A stretch of 12,137 bases of DNA from the NCBI GenBank assembly GCA_023412755.1, contig JAEZCB010000054.1:1-12137 (forward strand), read 5' to 3'. Under the pieces are notes generated by a model. The model saw only the letters and a program-made list of their open reading frames with translations. It made no database searches and was not told the origin of the DNA. Origin of the DNA: Bacteroidota bacterium. GTDB taxonomy: Bacteria; Bacteroidota; Bacteroidia; Flavobacteriales_F; PHOS-HE28. Shown piece by piece: positions 6,638 through 12,137 of this stretch (position 1 is the stretch's first letter; each line of letters starts with the position of its first letter). A program made the position numbers and the translations under genes.

Positions 6638-6722
6638 CTTCCACTGGGACATCAGCGCGGCGAAGTTGAGGATGGCATCTGCTATACAGTACACGCACAC
6701 TTTCTTCTGCACTGGGGCCATT

Positions 6723-6754
6723 TTGTACATGTATGTCAGGGATCCGTTGCTTTG
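6723..6754 (+). promoter_or_regulatory. Candidate promoter of the DUF547 gene
   Basis: TTG (6723-6725), a 21-bp spacer, then TTGCTTTG (6747-6754), which differs from the Bacteroidota -7 box TAnnTTTG only in its second base. The spacing fits the known TTG/TAnnTTTG promoters. The spacer begins with the 8-bp palindrome TACATGTA (6726-6733). The box ends 11 bases before the ATG at 6766, again implying a very short leader. Confidence 0.35.
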
Positions 6755-6765
6755 CATGAAGTGTG

Positions 6766-7449
6766 ATGGAACAAAAGCGTGCTGCCACACTGGCCAGGCT
6801 GCTATTGGACCGTGCCCGGCGCAGAGAGGCTGTCCAGGGGATATTGGATGAGCTGGCCGCAGTGCCGCTTTCGGCCCTGGTCACGGATCTGCGCGACACT
6901 GCCGAACGCCGTGCGTTCTGGATCGAGATCTACAATGCAACTGCTTTGATCGCCATGGCCGATGGCGTGGATCTGCGGAGGCCATGCGCAAGGCTGCGGC
7001 ATTTCGCCCGGCGCAGGCTGGTGGTGGCCGGTGTGCCATTGTCCCTCAACGAGATCGAGCATGGCATGCTGCGCAGCTCCAAACTCTGGTGGGCCATGGG
7101 ACACCTCAACGACCCTTTCCCAAGCAAGTTCGAACGTTTGCTGCGTGTGCCGCTGGATCCACGTATCCATTTCGCATTGAATTGTGGTGCTGCGAGTTGT
7201 CCACCCATCGCGCATTACAACGGCCCGCGGCTAGATGAGCAGTTGGAGATCGCGGCGGCAAGCTTTCTGGAAGGCACCCGGTATGATCCCGGGAAGAACA
7301 TTGTGCTTGTAAGCCGCCTGCTGCTTTGGTATGGCCGAGATCTCGGAGGGCGGCCAGGCATATTGCGCCTATTGCAACACCATGGCCTGCTGCCAGCTGA
7401 AGCCGATCCCCGGATAGCGTTCCAGCACTATGACTGGGGCAGAGCTTGA
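6766..7449 (+). CDS. DUF547 family protein
   Basis: A 227-residue protein; the ATG at 6766 is preferred over the GTG just before it. The three conserved DUF547 blocks are present and in order: AFWIEIYNA (50-58), LSLNEIEHGMLR (92-103) and DPRIHFALNCGAASCPPI (131-148), the last with two conserved Cys. Length fits the family (about 220-270). No signal peptide or membrane segment is visible, so it is probably cytoplasmic, whereas many relatives are exported. The biochemical function of DUF547 is not established as far as I know. It reads towards ftsQ with a 122-bp gap, in the place where murC usually lies in this phylum. The cluster may therefore be transcribed from the DUF547 promoter, but a link to division is only positional. 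Confidence 0.85.
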   Translation: MEQKRAATLARLLLDRARRREAVQGILDELAAVPLSALVTDLRDTAERRAFWIEIYNATALIAMADGVDLRRPCARLRHFARRRLVVAGVPLSLNEIEHGMLRSSKLWWAMGHLNDPFPSKFERLLRVPLDPRIHFALNCGAASCPPIAHYNGPRLDEQLEIAAASFLEGTRYDPGKNIVLVSRLLLWYGRDLGGRPGILRLLQHHGLLPAEADPRIAFQHYDWGRA

Positions 7450-7570
7450 AGAAATTCATGCAATGCCGGACCATCACCTTTTCACTCGTTTCTCCGATCG
7501 ACCCATCACCCCAATGAACACGCTATTAAGAACGCATGGTTGAAAGCTCGTTGAAATAGGCCTCCCGCTC

Positions 7571-8416
7571 ATGCCCGTGTTCCGGGAACTTCGCACGTTG
7601 ATCGGAGTACCCATGCGCCATTGGAAAAAAATGCTCAGGCCCATCGGCATCATCAGCGCTGTGCTGGTGATGCTGGTGATGTTGAGCTTCGTGGAGCACA
7701 CCAATGGGCGCATGGTCATCACCGGCCTGGATGTGCGTGTGAAGGGTGCCGAAGGGGTCCATTTCATTGATGAAGAGGCCATACGGCACGTGGTACTGGA
7801 TCAGGGCACGGCTGTGATCGGGGCGGAATTGCAGGAATTGGACCTGCCGGAATTGGAGGACCGATTGCGCAACATACCCAGTGTGGCCGAGGCCGATGTG
7901 TACCACACCATGGATGGGATCCTGCACATGAAAGTGCGCCAGCGTGAACCCATCGTCCGGGTTTTCTGCCGTGATGGAAACAGCTTCTACATAGACCGGG
8001 ATGGGTACATGATGCCCGTGCAGCCCGACCATACGGCGCGTGTGCTGGTGGTAACGGGGGCCTTGCATGAACGTGGTACGTTGGATGGTGTACGCTCGGT
8101 GTACGAGAGCGACAGCCTGATGCAAGCATCACTGGCGGATGAGATCCACCGGCTGGCGCTGTACATACGGGATGATCCGTTCTGGAACGCACTGATGGAC
8201 CAGGTGGTGGTTACCCCGGAAAGGGAGTTCGAGCTGCTGCCGCGGGTCGGAGGCCACCGCGTGCTGATCGGCGATGCCAGCGCATTGGACCAACGCTTCA
8301 AGAAATTAAGGACATTCTACGAGAAGGGGATCCCGAAGACCGATTGGCGCCGCTATGGGCGCGTGGACCTGCGATTCGCCGACCAGATCGTTTGCACGAA
8401 AAGAACAACGCCATAA
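7571..8416 (+). CDS. ftsQ: Cell division protein FtsQ
   Basis: A 281-residue bitopic inner-membrane protein: a short basic cytoplasmic N-terminus (RHWKKMLRP), one transmembrane helix (about 25-42), then a periplasmic part with a POTRA-like region (about 48-120, VITGLDVRVKGAEGVHFIDE onwards) and the FtsQ beta domain (VRVFCRDGNSFYIDRDGYMMPV). FtsQ joins the FtsB/FtsL complex and links the cytoplasmic FtsZ ring to septal peptidoglycan synthesis. Sequence conservation in FtsQ is weak, so identification rests on this architecture and on the ftsA and ftsZ genes that follow. Starts at 7571 and 7613 are both possible; the second leaves 10 residues before the helix. Only 18 bp separate it from ftsA, which supports one transcript. 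Confidence 0.85.
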   Translation: MPVFRELRTLIGVPMRHWKKMLRPIGIISAVLVMLVMLSFVEHTNGRMVITGLDVRVKGAEGVHFIDEEAIRHVVLDQGTAVIGAELQELDLPELEDRLRNIPSVAEADVYHTMDGILHMKVRQREPIVRVFCRDGNSFYIDRDGYMMPVQPDHTARVLVVTGALHERGTLDGVRSVYESDSLMQASLADEIHRLALYIRDDPFWNALMDQVVVTPEREFELLPRVGGHRVLIGDASALDQRFKKLRTFYEKGIPKTDWRRYGRVDLRFADQIVCTKRTTP

Positions 8417-8434
8417 CACCACTTGACGCACACC

Positions 8435-9736
8435 ATGGATGAACAACAGGATCAGGATATCGTAGCCGGGCTTGATATCGGTACGACCAAGATCGCCTGC
8501 ATCGTCGGGCGGAGGAACGAGCAGGGGAAGATCGAGATCCTCGGCATGGGCAAGAGCCGTAGCGATGGTGTAAGCCGTGGTGTGGTGGCCAACATCCAGA
8601 AGACCGTGGAAAGCATCAAGCATGCCGTGCGAGAGGCGCAGGATAGCGCAGGTGTGGACATCGGTACGGTGAACGTGGGCATAGCGGGCCAGCATATACG
8701 CAGCATGCAGCACCGCGGCATGAAGATGCGCGAAAGCCTGGAACAGGAGATCACCCAGCGGGACATAGACATGCTGATCGATGAGACCTATCGGTTGGTG
8801 ATGCCCCCGGGTGAAGAGATCATACATGTGCTGCCCCAGGAGTACATCATAGACAACGAACAGGGTATCCGCGATCCGATCGGCATGAGTGGCATCCGCA
8901 TGGAGGCCAACTTCCACATCATAAGCGGGCAGGTGACCGCGGCGCGGAACATCAACAAGTGTGTGCATAGGGCGGAACTCGATGTAACGGAACTCATCCT
9001 GGAGCCGCTGGCCAGTGCCGATGCCGTGTTGAGCCTGGAGGAGAAGGAGGCGGGCGTGGTGCTGGTGGATATCGGTGGCGGTACCACCGATATCGCGATC
9101 TTCTTCGACAACATCATCCGCCACACGGCCGTGATCCCTTTCGGGGGCAATGTGGTCACAGAGGATATCCGCCAGGGATGTGGCATCATGCGGGACCAGG
9201 CGGAACTGCTGAAGACCAAATTCGGCAGCGCTCTGGCCGCGGAGAACAAGGATAACGAGGTGGTATGCATTCCCGGTCTGCGCGGCCGGGAACCGAAGGA
9301 GATAAGCCTGCGCACACTTGCGGAGATCATCCAAAGCCGTATGGACGAGATCCTGGAGCATGTGTACTTCGAGATCAAGAACAGCGGCATCGAAAAGCAA
9401 CTCATCGCAGGTATCGTGCTCACCGGCGGAGGTTCGCAACTCAAGCACCTCAAACAGTCGGTGGAGTACGTCACCGGCATGCCTACCCGCATCGGTTATC
9501 CGAACGAGCATCTGGCAAAAAGCCATGTGGAGGCGGTGACAAGTCCGCTGTATGCTACTGGCGTTGGGCTGGTGATGAAAGGCTTCGACTATCTGGACCG
9601 CCATCGTTCCAAGGAGCTGGTAACAGCCATCCCAGCGGGAAAGAGTCCGGTGAAAGGCCATAGCAAAGGCGTGATCGGTGGATTCTTCACCACCGTGTTC
9701 TCCAGCGCCAGTGAACTGCTGAAGGACGACGAATAA
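8435..9736 (+). CDS. ftsA: Cell division protein FtsA
   Basis: A 433-residue actin-like ATPase that tethers FtsZ to the inner membrane and recruits later division proteins. Motifs: phosphate-1 GLDIGTTKIACIVG (12-25), an SHS2/1C insertion (about 85-165), phosphate-2 VDIGGGTTDIAIF (211-223) and an adenosine-loop TGGGSQLKHL. The last 22 residues, starting GVIGGFFTTVFSSASELL, look like the amphipathic membrane-targeting helix. The ATG at 8435 is chosen over an upstream in-frame TTG at 8423; in Bacteroidota FtsA the DIGTTK motif lies close to the N-terminus, as here. The gene sits 18 bp after ftsQ and 38 bp before ftsZ, with no terminator between them. Length and motifs are complete. Confidence 0.96.
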   Translation: MDEQQDQDIVAGLDIGTTKIACIVGRRNEQGKIEILGMGKSRSDGVSRGVVANIQKTVESIKHAVREAQDSAGVDIGTVNVGIAGQHIRSMQHRGMKMRESLEQEITQRDIDMLIDETYRLVMPPGEEIIHVLPQEYIIDNEQGIRDPIGMSGIRMEANFHIISGQVTAARNINKCVHRAELDVTELILEPLASADAVLSLEEKEAGVVLVDIGGGTTDIAIFFDNIIRHTAVIPFGGNVVTEDIRQGCGIMRDQAELLKTKFGSALAAENKDNEVVCIPGLRGREPKEISLRTLAEIIQSRMDEILEHVYFEIKNSGIEKQLIAGIVLTGGGSQLKHLKQSVEYVTGMPTRIGYPNEHLAKSHVEAVTSPLYATGVGLVMKGFDYLDRHRSKELVTAIPAGKSPVKGHSKGVIGGFFTTVFSSASELLKDDE

Positions 9737-9774
9737 GACCCCTGACAAGTACAACCCCTTCCAAAACCAACTAC

Positions 9775-11469
9775 ATGAAATTCGAACTTCCACAGGAACT
9801 CGCCTCGATCATCAAAGTGATCGGCGTGGGCGGTGGCGGCAGCAATGCCGTGAACCACATGTACCAGCAGGGTATCCGTGGTGTGGACTTCATCATCTGC
9901 AATACGGACAGGCAGGCACTGGACATCAGCCCCGTGCCCGTGAAGCTGCAACTGGGTATCGGCCTCACCGAAGGGCTGGGTGCGGGCTCCATTCCCGATC
10001 GGGGAAAGGAGGCGGTGCAAGAGAACATCGAAGAGGTTCGCCAGCTGTTGGGCGTGCGTACCAAAATGGTCTTCATCACCGCAGGCATGGGTGGCGGCAC
10101 CGGCACTGGCGCCGCTCCGGTGATCGCCAGCATAGCCCGGGAAATGGGCATTCTCACGGTGGGGATCGTGACCATGCCCTTCCTGTGGGAAGGCCGCAAA
10201 AGGAAACAGCAGGCCGGAGGAGGCATCGAGGAGATGCGGCAAGCCGTGGACACGTTACTGGTGATCAACAACGACCGCCTGCGTGACCTCTTTGGCAACC
10301 TCTCACTGGACAACGCCTTCGAGCATGCGGACAATGTGTTGAGCACAGCGGCAAGAGGCATCGCGGAGATCATCACCAAGACCGGCAAGGTGAATGTTGA
10401 TTTCGAGGATGTGAAGACCGTGATGACCAACAGCGGCGTGGCGATCATGGGCATGGCCGAGGCCGAAGGCGAAGACCGTTCCCTGCGTGCGGCCCAGGAG
10501 GCCCTGAGCTCGCCGCTGCTCAATGACAATGATATCCGAGGTGCCAAGTACGTGCTGCTCAACATCACCCACGGCAGCAAGACCCTGCTGATGGATGAGA
10601 TCACCGAGATCACCGACCACATCCAGGAGGCCGCCGGCAGCAGCGCTGATGTGATCTGGGGTTATGGCCCGGATGAAACGCTGGGCGACAAGGTGCGCGT
10701 CACCATCATCGCAACGGGCTTCCAGACGAATCCGGAGAACGGCGAGATCCTGGGGAACAAGGAGGAGAAAAAAGTGATCAGCCTGAACGATCCGAATGTG
10801 CCCACCATGATCACGCAGCCGATCACCAATCCGTTGGGTGCAATGTTGCCGAAGGCTGAACCGCCAAAGGAGCAGCCCGCGCCACAGGAGCCCTACATCA
10901 AAACGGTGGAACCCGCGCCGCAACCGCTGGTCCAGGTGCGGCCCACCCCCGCTCCCGCACCACGCACGGAGCAGGCCGAGAGCAAGCCGGAAAGCACCCC
11001 GCCGCAACGCGAGATCATCTTCGAGGTGGAGCAGCCCTCGGCCCGGCAGGAACAACCGCGCGAGCAGCGCCCTACCGCGCCCGAGCCACCCAAGACCTAC
11101 CACAACCTGTACGAGACCGAAGAGCCGGCCGAAACGCCCGTGGCCTCCACGCCGGAAAAGCCTGCCGCACAGGCACCGCGTACCGAGATCACCGAAGCCC
11201 GGCTCTCGCCAGGTGAATATCAGCAGCGTTCGGAACAGCGCATGGCCCGCGTGCGTGAGATGAGCATACGCCTGCGCACGCCGAACGGCGTGAACGACAT
11301 GGAGCGCGAGCCCGCATACAAACGCCGCAATATCCACCTGAATACCACCGGCCACAGCACGGATAGCAACGTAAGCCGCTACACCCTGAGCGAGGAGACC
11401 GATGAGAACGGTGAACGCCGCGTTGAACTGAAGCGTAACAACCCATACCTGCACGATAACGTGGACTAA
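9775..11469 (+). CDS. ftsZ: Cell division GTPase FtsZ
   Basis: A 564-residue tubulin homologue that polymerises at midcell into the division ring. The GTPase core covers about 12-317: VGGGGSNAV (18-26), the tubulin signature GGGTGTGAAP (106-115) and the T7 loop NVDFED (207-212), whose acidic residues complete the active site of the next subunit. Residues about 318-500 are a Pro/Glu/Gln-rich, probably disordered linker. The end (512-564) starts PAYKRRNIHL and finishes NNPYLHDNVD, the tail characteristic of Bacteroidota FtsZ, presumably for FtsA binding. At 564 residues it is much longer than E. coli FtsZ (383) because of the linker. The start follows an A/C-rich leader (CCAAAACCAACTAC) without Shine-Dalgarno. 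All key residues are intact. Confidence 0.98.
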   Translation: MKFELPQELASIIKVIGVGGGGSNAVNHMYQQGIRGVDFIICNTDRQALDISPVPVKLQLGIGLTEGLGAGSIPDRGKEAVQENIEEVRQLLGVRTKMVFITAGMGGGTGTGAAPVIASIAREMGILTVGIVTMPFLWEGRKRKQQAGGGIEEMRQAVDTLLVINNDRLRDLFGNLSLDNAFEHADNVLSTAARGIAEIITKTGKVNVDFEDVKTVMTNSGVAIMGMAEAEGEDRSLRAAQEALSSPLLNDNDIRGAKYVLLNITHGSKTLLMDEITEITDHIQEAAGSSADVIWGYGPDETLGDKVRVTIIATGFQTNPENGEILGNKEEKKVISLNDPNVPTMITQPITNPLGAMLPKAEPPKEQPAPQEPYIKTVEPAPQPLVQVRPTPAPAPRTEQAESKPESTPPQREIIFEVEQPSARQEQPREQRPTAPEPPKTYHNLYETEEPAETPVASTPEKPAAQAPRTEITEARLSPGEYQQRSEQRMARVREMSIRLRTPNGVNDMEREPAYKRRNIHLNTTGHSTDSNVSRYTLSEETDENGERRVELKRNNPYLHDNVD

Positions 11470-11492
11470 GCCTTAGCCCAGGCCACGTCATA

Positions 11493-11515
11493 TGGGCGAA
11501 TGATCATCCCGCCCA
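11493..11515. other. Small hairpin between ftsZ and yqeY
   Basis: TGGGCG (11493-11498) and CGCCCA (11510-11515) pair around an 11-base loop that contains the palindrome TGATCA. No T run follows, so it is not a classic terminator. It could be an RNA processing or partial attenuation site in the 59-bp gap, or chance. Confidence 0.25.
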
Positions 11516-11528
11516 GATCATAAGATAA

Positions 11529-11984
11529 ATGGCACTGAAAGAACAGATCGACGCGGACATAAAGGCCGCCATGCTTGCCCGGGAAAAGGACAAGCTGAAC
11601 GCGTTGCGCGCGATCAAGAGCGCCATTCTCCTTGAGTTGACCAAGGAAGGTGGCCAGGAAGAACTGGACGAAGCTGTTGGCTTGAAGATCCTCCAGAAGT
11701 TATATAAGCAGCGACAGGAGAGCGCTGCCATCTACAAGCAGCAAGGCAGGGAAGATCTCGCTGCGGAGGAAGAGGTGCAGGCGAAGGTGATCGAAGCCTA
11801 TCTGCCACAACGCATGAGCGAGGCCGAGGTGGAGGCCGCCGTGAAGGCGGTGATCACCAGCACCGGTGCAAGCAGCATGGCCGATATGGGCCGGGTGATG
11901 GGCGAGGCGAACAAACGCATGGCGGGCAAGGCTGACGGAGCCTTGATCGCCTCCATTGTAAAGAAACAACTCAGCGGGGGCTGA
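11529..11984 (+). CDS. yqeY: GatB/YqeY domain protein
   Basis: A 151-residue protein that matches the GatB/YqeY family over its whole length: an N-terminal helical region (MALKEQIDADIKAAMLAREK, then LNALRAIKSAI), a central KQRQESAAIYKQQGREDLAA segment, PQRMSEAEVEAAV, and the C-terminal GRVMGEANKRMAGKADG. The C-terminal part resembles the tRNA-binding tail domain of the GatB subunit of Glu-tRNA(Gln) amidotransferase; the free-standing protein has no established function, and a role in tRNA amidation is only inferred from the domain. The ATG follows CATAAGATAA, A-rich and without Shine-Dalgarno. It directly follows ftsZ, a conserved neighbour order in Bacteroidota, and a terminator stands 25 bp after the stop, so it is probably the last gene of the ftsQAZ transcript. 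Confidence 0.93.
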   Translation: MALKEQIDADIKAAMLAREKDKLNALRAIKSAILLELTKEGGQEELDEAVGLKILQKLYKQRQESAAIYKQQGREDLAAEEEVQAKVIEAYLPQRMSEAEVEAAVKAVITSTGASSMADMGRVMGEANKRMAGKADGALIASIVKKQLSGG

Positions 11985-12008
11985 GTGCAAGAGGTCAGTT
12001 GGGGAAGG

Positions 12009-12042
12009 AGAAGGACGCGCCCTGTAAGGCGCGTTCTTCTTT
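12009..12042 (+). terminator. Intrinsic terminator after yqeY
   Basis: AGAAGGACGCGCC (12009-12021) pairs with GGCGCGTTCTTCT (12028-12040): 13 pairs including one G-U wobble, a 6-base loop CTGTAA, and a T-rich end (TTCTTCTTTCT). It begins 25 bp after the yqeY stop. The same hairpin would also be met by transcription from the convergent gene at the right edge, so it may serve both directions. Confidence 0.8.
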
Positions 12043-12073
12043 CTATGCCTCTACACGCTGGATCATGGCGCGT

Positions 12074-12137
12074 CTACTCCACCACCAGGCGCAACGTTTC
12101 CACCTTGTTTGGAGCCGTCAGGCGCACGAGGTGGATC
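12074..12137 (-). CDS. C-terminal end of a gene entering from the right, T9SS sorting-domain-like
   Basis: Reading leftwards from the window edge the minus strand gives IHLVRLTAPNKVETLRLVVE and then TAG (12076-12074). The pattern (hydrophobic)-Y/H-[LV]VRL-x(5)-V-x(3)-[KR]LVV at the very end of a protein is typical of the type A C-terminal sorting domain of the type IX secretion system in Bacteroidota. Only 20 residues are visible, so the rest of the protein is unknown. The downstream flank contains the terminator hairpin. Confidence 0.55.
   Translation of the reverse strand, partial: IHLVRLTAPNKVETLRLVVE

Noticed and set aside
7450..7570. The gap before ftsQ, examined for a small gene, terminator or RNA
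   Set aside because: No hairpin with a T run and no frame with a plausible product; it probably holds only an untranslated leader or a promoter I cannot place.
8306..9793. A 495-codon open frame on the minus strand opposite ftsA
   Set aside because: It mirrors the whole of ftsA, is His- and Leu-rich with no domain, and results from the codon bias of the real gene.
10303..11454. A 383-codon open frame on the minus strand opposite ftsZ
   Set aside because: Shadow of ftsZ; composition (Gly/Leu/Arg/His-rich) and lack of motifs show no independent coding.
1..12137. CRISPR arrays, tRNA or rRNA genes, insertion sequences, phage genes, toxin-antitoxin or defence genes
   Set aside because: None was recognised on either strand; the YwqK-like protein carries a 'toxin-antitoxin' name in databases but has no toxin partner here.

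Overview
The window looks like chromosomal DNA of a member of the Bacteroidota with fairly high GC, probably an uncultured Flavobacteriales-like lineage (inference). The reasons are: ftsQ-ftsA-ftsZ followed directly by a GatB/YqeY-domain gene; an FtsZ ending in the tail NNPYLHDNVD typical of this phylum; start codons without Shine-Dalgarno sequences and mostly preceded by A-rich or TTTG-containing stretches; a YwqK/MORN-like secreted protein; a secreted S8 peptidase with a duplicated YTGANNDRD tail; and, at the right edge, what looks like the end of a type IX secretion (T9SS) sorting domain.

Left part (1-2994, all genes on the minus strand): the first few codons of a gene leaving the window (1-49), a 400-bp non-coding stretch, a fasciclin (FAS1) lipoprotein (453-1022), a secreted MORN/YwqK-like protein (1290-1772), an eroded C-terminal remnant of a LytS-type sensor histidine kinase (1886-2115), and a calcineurin-like metallophosphoesterase, probably a lipoprotein (2112-2894). 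Three copies of a CRP/FNR-like palindrome, TGATNNNCGTCA as read on the plus strand, lie in front of the FAS1 gene (two copies, 22 bp apart) and in front of the gene at the left edge (one copy). This is the most interesting signal in the window.

Middle part (2995-7449): a large secreted subtilisin-family protease (plus strand) in which the catalytic Asp appears to be Glu. It is convergent, with overlapping stop codons, with a short-form exopolyphosphatase/GppA homologue (minus strand). A DUF547 protein follows on the plus strand, divergent from ppx.

Right part (7571-11984): the distal end of the division and cell wall (dcw) cluster, ftsQ, ftsA and ftsZ, then yqeY, all on the plus strand. FtsZ forms the ring, FtsA anchors it to the membrane and FtsQ links it to the periplasmic machinery. 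The mur and ftsW genes that usually precede ftsQ are absent, and DUF547 sits there instead. A good intrinsic terminator (about 12009-12042) closes the cluster and separates it from a convergent gene entering from the right edge. No tRNA, rRNA, CRISPR array, insertion sequence or phage gene was seen. Most of the window is ordinary core genome; the novelty lies in regulatory sites, protein variants and one gene remnant, not in an obvious new multi-gene system.
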